DNA of 64,000 nucleotides from Branchiostoma floridae (GCF_000003815.2 NC_049996.1:3553323-3617322), one strand, 5' to 3'; positions 45,153-57,320 are shown, counted from the stretch's first letter. The notes: generated by a model not told the origin, from the letters alone. A program made the numbers and translations.

Positions 45153-46106
45153 GGTGCTGTGAGTGTACTTCAGGACTACAGACCTTATACCCCCTTCACA
45201 CGGGAAGGAATGAGCCGAAATTCCACCAGAATAACTATTCTTTGTCTATTATTGGGTATTAGTAGCTGGGTACCATCCGGAAAGTAGTTCGCTCCGGCGT
45301 TTATTATACATTGTATACAGTCGCTTCTTGCTCTGACATTCATTATACACTATACATAACGTTATAGTCGCTTCTCTGCATTCTAGGCATTCTCACTGCA
45401 TCATATATTCTTTTGGCCACATTCTGGCAGGATTTGAAGTGGCATGCCGTATATTTATCCACTTCAAATATACCTCGTAAGTTTTGACAAAAAAATTCGT
45501 GCAGAAATGTCTGGAACGCAATGAGAATTTCAAGAATGCAATAAAGATACCTAGGAATATACAAAGAATAGTAATTCTGACAAATTTAGGGCTGATTCCG
45601 CTTCTAGGGTGGCTTAAAAGTACGCGACCTCCACAAAACAAATGGTCTCTTCCGAAATGTCATATCATCAATTTCGTCCCAATACATGTACGCCTACGGG
45701 CATGCTAGTAGTGTCAATAGTAAGTCAACACAAAACTCCTTACCTGTAAGATTGATATAGTGAGGGCACAAGACACACAAGTCCTCATCCAAAACAATTG
45801 TAAAGAATGTGAAACGTCTTACCAGCAAAGAATCTAAAACTTCTTGGCAGACAATTTTTGAGACCGCTCCTTTCACTGAATAACCAAGTAGTGACACATG
45901 ACGCAAATAAACCGGTTTTGGCATAAACGCAAGCAAGCAAGCCCTGAAGTCAACAAGCGTACAAAAACACGCTAAGAAAACAACGTCTCTTTTATGTATT
46001 CAAAAACACACACACAATCATATATATGGAAAATTTGGATGAAATTCACGATGTCAATTACAAGAAGAACTAGAAAGGCCGACATTTGCTTGAGAGCAAA
46101 TACAGC
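45153..46106. other. Intergenic DNA, no gene recognised
   Basis: A short direct repeat (ttatacactatacataacgttatagtcgcttct-like, with the word tagtcgcttct near 45317 as cagtcgcttct and again at 45365) is the only structure noted. No coding sequence stands out on either strand. Confidence 0.3.
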
Positions 46107-47208
46107 ATATTTCAGCCATCTCCCTCATGCAACAATAGGCCTTGAGGTCGTTACGTTGACCCCTTTGGACATTGGAAAATGACCAAAAAAATCCCAAATA
46201 TATCATTTTAAAGTGATCCATGCCAAAAATTATACATGGGTCATTTGAATAGATATCTAGAGCACCCCTTTACCAATTTACGGGTCATTAGGTTGTAAAT
46301 CGAGGGAACAGGAGCCAAAAATGTCCAAATTTTGTCAAAAATGGCCATAAAATCGCAAAATTAAGTATTTTGTTGTACCGTATGGGAAAACTTTTATTGA
46401 ATTTATGTGCACATAATTGAAGGGCACTTTTATACCAAATTTCAGATCATTTGGTTGTAAAACGAGGCTACAGGAGCCAAAAATGTCCTTTTCTGGTCAA
46501 AAAAATGCCCAAAAATCGCAAAATTAAGTATTTTGTTGTACCGTATGGGAAAACTTTTATTAAATTTATGTGCACATAATTGAAGGGCACTTTTATATCA
46601 AATTTCAGATCATTTGGTTGTAAAACGAGGCTACAGGAGCCACAAATGTCCTTTTTTGGTCAAAAAATGGCCCAAAATCGCAAAATTAAGCATTTTGTTG
46701 TACCGTATGGGAAAAATTTTATTGAATTTATGTGCACATAATTGAAGGGCACTTTTATACCAAATTTCAGATCATTTGGTTGTAAAACGAGGCTACAGGA
46801 GCCACAAATGTCCTTTTTTGGTCAAAAAATGGCAAAAAATCGCAAAATTAAGCATTTTGTTGTACCGTATGCCAAAACTGTTATTGAATCTAGGTGAGCA
46901 TATGATCAAGGCACCTCTGTACCAAATTTCATGTCATTCGGCTGTAATACCAGGGTACAGGAGCCCGAAATATACATAAAAATTGACAAAAACCTCAATA
47001 AAATCATTTTAAAGGCAGATATGAAAAAAATGAAAAAAACACCTAGGGGTATTGGCTTACTCTACCTTTGTGCCAAATTTCAAGTCAATCGGTCAAAAAA
47101 TGGCGGAGTTGATTCGATTTGAAGATTTGACAGGAGAAAGAAAGAAAGAAAGAAACATTACGAATACAATATATTTCACCATACCTATGGTATGGCTGAA
47201 ATATAATG
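46107..47208 (+). mobile_element. HINE element, family B, with 162-bp core repeats
   Basis: The 5' sub-terminal motif atatttcagccat (46107-46119) is the exact complement of the outer arm of the 3' hairpin (47192-47204). The hairpin itself spans 47171-47204 (atatttcaccatacc / ggtatggctgaaatat). Between them are core repeats at 46351, 46514, 46676 and 46838 (spacing 163, 162, 162), plus flanking diverged copies. They are followed by a GAAA microsatellite (47132-47153). It is about 1.1 kb and non-coding. This is the full DINE-1/pearl layout, and the sequence differs from family A apart from the core phrase ccaaatttca and the gacaggagaaag run-in to the microsatellite. Confidence 0.82.
46351..46999 (+). 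repeat. Core tandem repeats (162 bp) of HINE family B
   Basis: Each unit starts aatcgcaaaattaag, continues ttttgttgtaccgtatg and includes gggcacttttataccaaatt followed by tcagatcatttgg and gaggctacaggagcc. The inner units are nearly identical and the outer ones diverged, as in other HINE cores. Confidence 0.85.
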
Positions 47209-47538
47209 ATAAGACACAGGGTTTTTGTGTACATATTGTCAACGCTTTACATTACATTTCAAGGACAGACAACAAGAGTTGAAGATTTAAGGGTGAACAA
47301 ATAGTTTACGGGTCAAAAAGCTTAAGTTTAATTAAGTGTGCATGATGTGTGTATAGGCATCATTCTAGCCCAGATAACAAAGGATTTGAGATAATTACTG
47401 ACGACATACGTCAGCCCAGCTTTAAAGAGCATGCTGGTAGACTTCTATAGAAAATGTTGCACATATATAAAAAACAATACTCACAAGACAGAAAAAATAC
47501 CATGTTGATGTTAGGGAATCAAATAATTAAACATAACG

Positions 47539-47656
47539 CACACACACACACAGGCACACACACAGGCACACACACACACACAGGTTCACACAGGCTCACA
47601 CACACACACACACACACACACAGAGGCATACACCCCCCCCCACACACACACACACA
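47539..47656. repeat. CA-rich microsatellite
   Basis: About 115 bp of (ca)n broken by agg, ttc and a c-run. Frames translated through it (His/Thr-rich) are artefacts of the repeat. Confidence 0.9.
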
Positions 47657-48348
47657 AATTGGAAAACCGAGGTGATATAACAAATACAGTGATACGATGT
47701 CAATTTTGTGAAAATGTGTTATTTCACATGACCTATACATGGATAACCAATAGTATATCGAACACATTGTTTTCTCTATTTTTAACCTTTCTTATCGTAT
47801 ACATACTGAGTCTACATGCACATAAATACAAAACTCCTAATTAAAAAAAAACTATTCTTACAGCATAACTTGTTCCTCTATCAAATCAGGTATAAAGATA
47901 TAAAATTGGATAATTATGTATACGATACATGAGAGATTTTACCTTACTTGCTATGAAGTTTAACTTTCAACGACTCCTAACAGTTTCAATGTCATCTACA
48001 ACGTTTGAGGTAAAATCGTACTTTAAATAACATCATTCTTTGTATGAAACTAAGTGCTATATTTAACAAGTTTGGTTACCGTCTGTCATCTTTTTCAGGG
48101 CAATTCTGACTGGTTCAAAATGTACTGCAGCATAGGAGTCGCTGCTTACAGATGCGGTCCCAAACGTAAAGTATCTACATAAAATTTATATACATAGCTA
48201 TCTAATGCGGTGTTTACAGACGATCAACAAAACGTTGATTTTGTTTTGCAGTGACTTATTACCAACCTAATGAAAATATTCACTTAAGAAAAGTCTACAA
48301 TTTCTTTATTTTTTACTTATCCAACATTTAATTGAAGAAAAAAAATTA

Positions 48349-49737
48349 CTAGAAAAGCTGAGGCGGTCTTTTCTGGTACAGACTGACATCAATGTTCTTT
48401 AGTTCTTCATGAGACTCGACAAATTTGTAATGGAACAACGTCATAGCTTCTTTGCATTCTGATTGGATGATTTGAACCTGTTTGAAACTCAACCTCGTCC
48501 GCCATTCGTTGGCGGTTTTCTCTGGGTCTTTTTTGGTTCCGAAGGGGTCTTTCCTGTCTTTCATCCTTTTTGCCTTTTTTGTGTGACTTCCAAGCCATTT
48601 GGAAACGTCCCTAGACATTGGTATGTTAATTAGCTTGTAGAATCTCGCCATGGTTGTCATGGGGTCCAGACCAACGTCCTCGTACCGTACTAGAGCGTAC
48701 CGTTTGCGTAACCACTCGCTCTGGTCGCGGTAAGGTTGCATGTTTGTCGTCATCCAGTCGCAGACCGTTCGTACTTCGCTTCTGTCTACATCGTTGTGAA
48801 GATGGTTTGTGACGGACACGTTATTCTTTACCAAAGCAAGTCGTGAAGCAATGATCGCTCTAGGATCTCTCACCAACTGAACAATCTTGAAATTCAGTTC
48901 TTCATCTTCCGTTAACGGCTTAAAAAGTGTTATATCGTTTAGTCGTATTGTCTTGATGGCAGTGAATTTGTTCTTGAGGCAGTTCGTTTGCAGAACTTCT
49001 GTGAATTTGTCGTCAGGGATCGGACATCTTCCGGGCCATTTTCTAGTCTTGTTTCTGTATCTGTCGCACATGCTGTCTATCGCTCTGCAAGTTTTCATGA
49101 CACCGAGTTCCTTGGTAGTCAGGTAAAATTGCATGATGTCACGAATTGGTTCAAATTTGCATTTTGAAAGTCCCTCTAGTAGCTTTAGTTGCCATGCCGT
49201 ACTGTTGTACGCTTTGTTTTTGTTGTATTCCAGTGCCCAAATCGGTTCGAAGAAGTAGAAGGCGTCAGGGTGTTGGTTGAATATCTCCCCCACGAAAGTT
49301 GATCCACTCCGCATTTGAGTCATGACTATGACTGCAGTTCGTTTAGTTGCCACTTCAGTTTGTTTAGATACCGCTAGGGGCGCTGCTTTCTTCTTTGTCC
49401 TTGGTTGGGGTGTTGTAGTTACTGACTTGTCTTCGAAACCGCCAAAGATGAACTCAAGTGGGTCAATTTCTTCAGGCTGCTCGGGACGTATGACCAGCTT
49501 TGAAGGAGATTCTTGGTCTTGAAGTCGCTCTAAGTTGTAGCCAGCGTCTTCGAGTTTCTCCAAGGGGCTTCTGACGTCTTGGAGCATCCTTAGCATCTTA
49601 CCATCGTTTGGTTCCTCGTAGGGGAAAGTGAATGCCAAATACGTGTACGTGGAAGTCCCCACGAAGAGTACAAGGAGTAGTATCTTCCTCAAGTTGAGGA
49701 GAAGCAGTTTCCTGCACATATGCATTGTTCTACACAT
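48349..49737 (-). CDS. Carbohydrate sulfotransferase-like protein with long stem
   Basis: Single exon, 462 residues, type II membrane protein. After a basic N-terminus comes an anchor at about 16-37. A long acidic stem (about 40-130), not present in the two shorter paralogues, follows. The catalytic domain has the PAPS loop RSGSTF (143-148), NQHPDAFYFFEP and the 3'-phosphate motif LVRDPRAIIASR. Both PAPS motifs are intact, so it is probably active as a Golgi sulfotransferase on glycans. The acceptor is unknown. Initiation could be at Met1, Met5 or Met7; all keep the anchor. CHST family members with longer stems (CHST2, CHST3, CHST7 types) are of similar size. The next upstream gene on this strand is not in view. 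Confidence 0.9.
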   Translation of the reverse strand: MCRTMHMCRKLLLLNLRKILLLVLFVGTSTYTYLAFTFPYEEPNDGKMLRMLQDVRSPLEKLEDAGYNLERLQDQESPSKLVIRPEQPEEIDPLEFIFGGFEDKSVTTTPQPRTKKKAAPLAVSKQTEVATKRTAVIVMTQMRSGSTFVGEIFNQHPDAFYFFEPIWALEYNKNKAYNSTAWQLKLLEGLSKCKFEPIRDIMQFYLTTKELGVMKTCRAIDSMCDRYRNKTRKWPGRCPIPDDKFTEVLQTNCLKNKFTAIKTIRLNDITLFKPLTEDEELNFKIVQLVRDPRAIIASRLALVKNNVSVTNHLHNDVDRSEVRTVCDWMTTNMQPYRDQSEWLRKRYALVRYEDVGLDPMTTMARFYKLINIPMSRDVSKWLGSHTKKAKRMKDRKDPFGTKKDPEKTANEWRTRLSFKQVQIIQSECKEAMTLFHYKFVESHEELKNIDVSLYQKRPPQLF

Positions 49738-51284
49738 TGTAAATTAAGCGTAGGCAGAGATGGTACGTTATGAAGAATTCTAGTTGCGCTATAACAGTGG
49801 ATGTGGGAAATGCACGATTTAGTTCAACAGTCGAAAGCTTTCTTCAAGTAAAAGACGACTTGTTCATCCGTCGGAATTCACGTTTCTTATGTAGATGTCA
49901 CTCCCAGCCTGTAAAAAATAATACAAAAGTTTATTTTAAAATTCGTCTCCGTATAGACTAAATGCAGTAGACATTGCATGAAATATTCAAGGTAAATATC
50001 ATTCGCTGTCATTTTGCTAGCAAACGATAGGAGAAAAACAACAGTAAAAGCAATGCTAGTACTAAATCTATAGTTAACAATATAATTAACAACCAAAACA
50101 ACCAGTTTGCGACGATTCCACTATCTTATGGGGGTGGGGAAACCCCAAGAGGGAGAAATGACATTTTATACAGCTAAATGAACAAATATAGAGTCTTTCC
50201 TACCGTAAGAATCTAAACTTCCCATATTTCATGTACAATTTCACCCGATAAAGGGTTCTCAATGCCCCCCTCCCCATAAGAAGTTCGCATGCTATCACAC
50301 AAGTATGGACAATACGTTGTCCAAGCGTAACGAATGACTTGCGAGTTTTGCTCCAGGCATTTTTACGTTTGCTGACGTCACTGTGTGGCCATGTTCCCAC
50401 ATAAAACATCATTAAGTGACCTAGATGACGTAAACGAGCTGAACCATATACTGGGACTTTCATGTTTTGTCTTGTTTTGTTTTTGTTTGGTTTGTATCTC
50501 CACTAGTGACTGATACGTCAATACTCTAACTTTGTCCATGGGCCAGGACCCCATATTTCACATATCGGTACCCTCTAGGGCCCGGGGCAAATTCTCCTTG
50601 TTATTTTTGAATAGTAGAAGGTATATATTTTGATGTGATAGCCATTCTGGTATGGTAACTTTATACCGGCTATCAGCCTTCAAACCTATAACCATCAAAA
50701 TGATCTGGAAATCCGTAACTTAAACAAGGGGGAGGGGCAAACAATTGAACTTTCCAAGAATGGCAAGCACTTACATCGAAATAAAACATCAACATACAAA
50801 AAAAAAAAAAAATCGATCCGTTAACTTTTTGTTAGGTTTTCAATATTTTTAGCATAAATGCAGCTCAAATATGTCTTACTTCTTCCCGTGCATAGAAGCT
50901 ATCTGCCACTCCAAAACACTGGCTCTAGCTATTCAGATCAAAAGATACTGAAACTGGAAGTTGCTACAGAGCCCAAAATATATACTCTGCAAGTAGAGGT
51001 TCGGCTCCGACTGTTTTTGACTTGTTTTAGGCGTTTTTTTTACATGTTTAAGGCATTTCTGTCAGACTTTCTATTTCTTTCCAAAGAAAACGGTACAGAA
51101 TGGAAAACCAGACAAAAATGCCTAAAAAATTTTTGAAAATAGCCGGAGCCGAACCTCTGCTTAGAGAGTACAAAATCTAATCATTTCAAGGTCTCATCAA
51201 GACTTACTCGCATTCTAAGTCTGAAGACAATGTGCCAAGGTCTTCTCGAGTTATAAAGGAAGATTAGTAAATAGCAAGGATTCC
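49738..51284. other. Intergenic DNA, no gene recognised
   Basis: AT-rich sequence with a poly-A stretch near 50795. An imperfect inverted word pair lies near 50994 and 51143 (gaggttcggctcc / ggagccgaacctc), probably MITE ends about 160 bp apart. No coding signal. Confidence 0.35.
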
Positions 51285-51614
51285 TTAAGGTAAGGGCACA
51301 ACCCGCCGAACGTGCAATTTGCCCGTACGTTTTTTTTTTTTTGGGGGGGGGGGGAGGCCACGTCCGCCACGTATTTCTGAAAATGTGGGGAACGACTGGC
51401 AAGAGTAGGGAAGGAGTACGTCAGCGCACGGCACACAAAGTTTTGCCTGCACGTAAAGTTCTACGGCGTGTCTGCGTGCTCCAAAATCCGTTGGATCCCC
51501 TACGAGTTCGTACGTAGGCGGTACTTACCACTTACGGATCCCAAAAGATTGCCCACGTTTAGGCACGTAGACAGCACATATTTGCACGTTCGGCGGGTTA
51601 TGCCTTTAGCTTAA
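51285..51614. mobile_element. MITE with TTAA target (piggyBac- or Kolobok-type)
   Basis: TTAA stands at both ends (51285-51288 and 51611-51614). Just inside are inverted repeats sharing acccgccgaacgtgcaa over roughly 30 bp. It is about 330 bp with no transposase. The internal word gtacg recurs often. TTAA duplication restricts the source to piggyBac- or Kolobok-like transposases. Confidence 0.65.
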
Positions 51615-51899
51615 GCTTTCAATAGAAATTCTGATGTAGTGATCTCTTATCTTTTTCCCCCCCTCATTTGCATATTTGCGTGCGGTAACCTAGTTTAAAT
51701 GTGTACAAAATTGCGTCACACAAAAGAAGCAAAATTGTCTTCTGGCAAAAGCGATTAGATCTAAAATTTGCATGAAAAAGGCGGCGATCATCTAATCAAA
51801 TCAAATTAAAGTCACATCTAAAAAAAAAATCCTTGACATTCTGAATTTGTGGTGACATTCTTCAAGAAGGTTATGTTTTCATAATATTTGTTATTTGAG

Positions 51900-52180
51900 T
51901 AGCAAGTGTAGTAACGAATGTCAAATTAAAAAAAAAGCGTTTTCCGACGGTACTGTAGCGGGCTGTGAATGAATTTTTTTTGAGCAACATAACTCAAGAA
52001 GCTGTATATGGATCTTAAAGAAATTCGGTAGGTGAGTAGCGATTATGAAAAGGAAGGTCAAGTTTGAAAATGGTTTACCTGGCATTTTCCGTCGTTACTT
52101 TATGTCTGTGACAATATAACTCGAGAATCCTTGGATGGATACTGATATTTATTATGTGGCTCGTAGATTTCATGAAGAAC
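51900..52180. repeat. HINE-like core repeat relics
   Basis: Phrases caacataactcaagaagctg (from 51985) and caatataactcgagaatcct (from 52111) are diverged copies about 126 bp apart. A third related phrase occurs near 43262 (agtataactcgagaatctg). They resemble the core repeats of the HINE families, but no ends are preserved. Confidence 0.4.
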
Positions 52181-52963
52181 ACGACCTACATTGCTCTGAT
52201 CACGTACTGATCACAGTTCAACCTTGTTTTTCTCGCCACTTACATGTACGTACCTACTGAACATCAACTGGAAAGTACTGACTACAACGACTTGAAAATT
52301 GGTAAATGTTAACTTTATATGCGCATGCAATTGTGCCCCAAAATTTGAGCTGTGAATCTTATTTCTGGTTAAGGCCTCTGGTTTGGGACTAGCCAAAACT
52401 ATCATGCAAGTAACCTTCCAGGGAGGAAGAAAGAAGGATAGGCAACCAAAAAGATGGGCGAATAATATCAGAGAATAGGCAGACACGACACTAAGTAATA
52501 CACTAAGAAGGACACAAAACTGAGAGGGGTTGGGAAAAACTGATTGTCAGGTCCTCTATGGTGCCCTCACGGTCAATAGTTAGTCTAAGAGATAGATGAG
52601 ATAAGATTAACGTTTTGTTTATTGTTCACCCCACACCCATCCCCTAGAATAATTTTATCATCCTGGATACGTATGGTTTGTATCTGTTTGGGTTTCAAAA
52701 AGACACCCACACAACACAGAAAAAAAGCCACAATCACACCACTCTACAATTATGGGTTATTTTCTTCCTTGCTCTCACGCCCAACCTATCCCTTTATCTA
52801 GCCGCCCTGTCTCTGTGACCACAACCCCAATATCACCGACAATGATCGCATTCTACTGTACTTAGACCAAGGACAAACTTGCTTAGACGGACAATAAGGG
52901 ACAAATTCTGCGTAAAATGCAAGTTGAGTCATCTAAGGTCACCCAGATTGGCGACTGGCAGCA

Positions 52964-53447
52964 CAGGGTTGGACAAGTCCACTAACCCGATTGTTTGGTT
53001 TGGTTTATTTAGATCTCCATTAGTGAAATACACTAGTCTTCCTGGAGTCCACATTAAAACAATACAGAAATAATAGCAACAGAAAAGTACAAATAATACA
53101 TAACTCTGAAATAACAGAAAGCAAACATATTGTCCAGGACATATTTTCCAGGACAAGTGAAAGTGCTGTTCGGGCAAGCATGTCCTACCCCACTTGTTCG
53201 ACCGGGCAAGTCAGATTTCTCAATGACAGAGATTTTGATATACTTCTTCTTACCTTTCACAGCCCAAGCATTGCTTAACACAGTAAAAATAGAGCTAGCA
53301 ATAAATGAATTCCATGGATGGTATTGTAACTACTTAGACTAATGTCATTTAAATGTCCGCACAAGTGAAAAGTTAGTTCGGGCAAGTAAATTTTCTACGT
53401 ACTTGCCCGATACGACAGGTGAATTTTAGAAAACCTGTCCAACCCTA
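52964..53447. mobile_element. Probable MITE with cagggttggaca ends
   Basis: The left end cagggttggacaagt and the inverted right end (acctgtccaacccta) share about 12 bp. Internal phrases about cgggcaagt are also in inverted arrangement (near 53172 and 53375). CAGGG-type ends are common in hAT elements, but I could not define a target duplication. Confidence 0.4.
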
Positions 53448-53479
53448 GAGGTATTGTATCGTTCAACATTCAAATCCAC

Positions 53480-53790
53480 TACAACCGTTAGCACCATGGT
53501 TGTCTACTGAAAGGAAACAAGAAAAAAACAAACCTTTTTCCACAAGAAACCAAGACCATAGCAAGCACAAGTCAAAATATACAAGAAACAGAAGTTCTAC
53601 TGCAGTACCAAGGTCACATACCAGGGAGCCAAAAATTAAAAAGACCTTCGTCTTTTCAACACCTACTCACATACCAAATATCATCGTAATCCATCTAGTG
53701 GTTCTTGAGTTATGCTGATGACAAAAGTCCGGAAACTCAAACAGACACACCCAGAACTATATCTCCACTATTAACATGGAGACAAAAACC
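53480..53790 (+). repeat. HINE-like 3' relic
   Basis: The phrase cataccaaatatcatcgtaa followed by ccatctagtggttcttgagt is the typical core phrase. It is followed by a cagacacaccc run and a small hairpin (tctcca / tggaga, 53762-53781). The 5' part is unclear. Confidence 0.4.
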
Positions 53791-56210
53791 TTATTCTTTA
53801 CTTTGAGGCGTGCCAACTAGGGCAGATTAATTGTATTCTTAAAAGGGACTTTATGTAAGATTTTGGCCCTATGACCGAAAGAACATATTCCTGAGAACAA
53901 AATCTTCAGGTGAATGACATATATGAACACTGTGTAGCATGTGGGAATCATCATCTGGTATCTATGATATTAGTTAAAGTGTGAAAAAGGAAGCTGCACA
54001 AGCTTAAGTTCTACTGTCCATTGAGTTTCTCCAACCACCTCAAAATAGACCACCCAACAACATACCGTACACTGGAAGTTTTCTTGGGGTGGTCTTATGT
54101 ATTATCATATGATTATTATTTAGCAGTACACCATTGGAAATTACGGTTTAATCGATTATAAAATCATTGACCTAGATTATAAGTCAGACAACTGGAATTT
54201 CATATTCTTAAAAGGAAAATTATGAATTAAACCTTTTGTTGCGTAGCCACAACACACTGTTGACTTGTTGTGATTTTTTGTACGGTTGATTTACCTAAAA
54301 GGTCGTCTTTTACGTGACATTTAACTGTCATTATCTGCTGTTATGTCGAGGTCACTTTTCATAGATCACAGGAAAAAAGTATTAATTCTTTTCTAGATCT
54401 TATCTCCTTTATGAAGACAGACAAAGACAATGTGGCACTGTTTTCAAGTTATCCACTTACTTTAACATTGCTACAGACAAAGAAAAGACAGAGGTAAAGG
54501 GCAGTGGGTTGTTATCTACTGTGTCTAGGGTATGGTATTGGGAGTAGAAGCCCAAATTAACCCTCTCATTCTACCACCTTTTACCTCCCCAACTGAAGTC
54601 AGGTAACCATTTTATACCTTTCTGGAGTAAGGAATAAAAAAAGTCCAGTCATAATGCTGCAATAATGTGGATATCATATTAGATCGTCAAAGTAACAAAC
54701 CCAAAACAAATAATGCTCAGAAAAATAAGCTTAGCATAGTTCGAAACGCATGTTCGCGATTGTCAACGTCAGCTTTGATACTATCTCGAAGGCAACGTAG
54801 GGTCTACGCTTGGAGACTAGCTAATGGGACCCTAACTGCCCCCTACTTTGCCCCTGATGGGGTTATCTGGGGATAGTGACAATGTAGATGTAGATATAGA
54901 TAAAAACCGAAGAACTCCGCTCTACTCCACTCAACTTTACTCTAAAGAAGTGAGCTTCATATACTGATACCACACTTCAAACCTTGTCTACTTTTCAATA
55001 AAAGTTCTATTAAAATCATGAATGGTCTAAAAACTAGAGAAGAAAACAACAGTTTCAGAAAGCAACTAGTTGTACTGTAAAGCGTAACTTCGTTGACTAA
55101 TGAATAATAAATCATCATTAATTGACATCTAATTGTTACCCACCCTCCCCTCGAGAAATTTGCGAAGAGCAGTTCGGTTGCAAAATTTGTGTGTCCGGAA
55201 GTGTCTTTCACACAACTTTGGCGAAGATTTTTCCTTTTTCATAGTTATAGGAGAAAATAGAATCTCGTATTCTTTTGTTATATGTTATATCGTCAACTAT
55301 AGGACATTTAGACAACACTTAAAGTACCCAAGCTAATCGTCAATACCTAGTATACAATTCCCCAAGCGACAAGAATGCTGTAAACCCACGAGCAAAATGT
55401 TTCTTTCTGTCTCTCTAAATAACCGAGCAAATTAAACCTTTTTCGTCAGTAGCCTAACGTTAACTCAACTACAACATATTCCTTATAATCACAGAACTTA
55501 TCAAGAACAAGCAGTTCGAAGAACATGACATTTCTCTTCACCAGTGTAACTTCCTGTGTTACTAATAATCTATTCTCCAACCAGAGGTTATCAATTTCCG
55601 GTTGCTTTTGAACGTTTTTATCTTTCTATTTCGTCAGGTTTCGGTTTAACTGAAAAATATTCCGACAAAATAGAAAACCTGGAGAAAAGTCATAAAAGAC
55701 ACACACGTCCCAAAAGTAAACACATTCAGTGCCTAGCCACTGCTTGTACAAGTACTAAATCTCTTGTGAGTTCAGATTTTTTTAATCACGATTTCTTAGC
55801 TCACCGATTGTTTACTAATGTATAGCTTATAAAGTACGTACCTTTATGGTAAGGCTTTCCACACAGAGAGACTTGAAGAATAGAAGAACACCGGATTTCC
55901 CTCAAAAGAACACCGTACAACAAAGACTGTATACCGAAGTGAGTAAGATTTGCACCCGCTGTCGTCAATATGCGTTGGCCGCATGCGCCTTACTCGAACA
56001 GAAAAACCGGTTTATCAAGTTACCTTCTCAAAAGAATGACCCCAGATAATGTCTACAAACTGTTTCTTTGTGATTGTTCGCTCCAAAAATAAAACCACCT
56101 CTATAGGAAGACTGTACAGTAGTCTTCGTTCTCCCTTGTTGTTGTCTTATAAGTCGGTTGTATTAGTCTTTGGATGGTAAGAATGGGATGGCTGTAGAAG
56201 TGTATAGAAA
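53791..56210. other. Gene-free AT-rich stretch
   Basis: I found no gene, RNA or well-bounded element. Short frames of 60-90 codons occur at chance level and have no recognisable domain or codon signal. Confidence 0.4.
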
Positions 56211-57320
56211 AGTTGACCCCTGTAAAAGTTAATTATTGTACGTCAAGAATGGCAGAGGGGGACAAAAGGATAGCCCAAGGGTTGGATGTTATCTGCGGTC
56301 ATACAGCATGCGAAATTGTCCACCATTCATTTAATTGTGTGGTGATATTTTGGTTCTCAAGGCTATTTAGTCGAGCGGTAGTTGACCCCTTGTCCGTACA
56401 AGTCAAAGGGGGACACAAAACGGGTTTCTTTTTGGACTGTGGCATTCACAAAGTTGTGCCAACCAGTGCCAACCGGTTTGCACACAAAAAAGTTCGCAAT
56501 TTGCAAAATGGTGGTATGAATGGAAATATTTTGTGATGGATCTACATGTAGGTCTTAGTTCACTGGTTTTTAATTATATGGCAACCTTGCAATTTCCCAG
56601 ACAATTATCTTGTATCTATTTTGGGGTCGAAATTGAGTTTGTGACATTTCGGGCGAGGTCATTTGGTATGCAGTGGTCACGTATTTTAGTCAGATCCAAC
56701 CTGTTTGTACAAAACAAAGTTCGAAATTGGCAAAATGGTAGAATCACTACAAATCTATTTGCGATGAATTTCTAACAGTCACTGTACATTTTTAATTATT
56801 ATAATAATTGATTGCAAATTCATGCCCGAAGGTTAATTGTAAGTATACATGAGAATAGAATTATAGTGGTCAAAATAATGATAGGGTATAGCATGCAGTA
56901 ATGAAATGAACGTAGCCCCAAATACAAGTCATCATCTAGTGCTACTACTAATCTAAAACGGAAGCTATTGGGCTTGATTGGTAACCGGTCGTTTCGTTAC
57001 ATCGCCTTTTCGTTACAGTCGATTCGTTACATCACGAAGTCATTTCGTTACACATGGCATTTGATTTCTTCCCTGTATATGCAGTGGAGAATAAAACACA
57101 GACATCTGGGGAAATATATGTAATTAATTTTGTTGTGTTAACTTTTTTTTAGTTCGGTGCGATGCGCAAAGTTGGGAACATTTCAGTGGCAATTAGTTAA
57201 GTGGCAACCTGGCGATTTGCAAGACAATTATCTTGTATATATTTTGGGGCCAAAATTGAGGTTGTGACATTTCGGGCGAGGTCCTTTGATTTGTAGACTG
57301 GTCACGTATTTTACCCCCCC
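56211..57320. repeat. Direct repeat pair of about 115 bp and its surroundings
   Basis: The phrase caattatcttgtatctattt, ggggtcgaaattgag and gacatttcgggcgaggtc at 56590-56690 recurs at 57220-57312. A phrase caaaatggtggtatgaat near 56503 recurs as caaaatggtagaatc near 56731 and in diverged form near 59194. These look like old repeat-element cores. Between them, at about 56990-57055, the word ttcgttac occurs four times within about 60 bp. Confidence 0.45.

Noticed and set aside
44614-45262. Open frames of about 180-210 codons across the N run
   Set aside because: They consist almost wholly of unknown bases.
46351-46999. Tandem satellite array as an independent locus
   Set aside because: The repeats lie between a 5' motif and a 3' hairpin that complement each other, so they are the core of one HINE element.
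47454-47767. His/Thr-rich and Cys/Val-rich frames over CA tracts (also near 57311-57757 and 59146-59557)
   Set aside because: They are translations of (ca)n or (gt)n microsatellites on either strand.
53500-56536. Several frames of 65-110 codons in the right-hand gene-poor region
   Set aside because: No signal peptide, domain, repeat of a known type or splice context; their lengths are what chance gives in this amount of AT-rich DNA.
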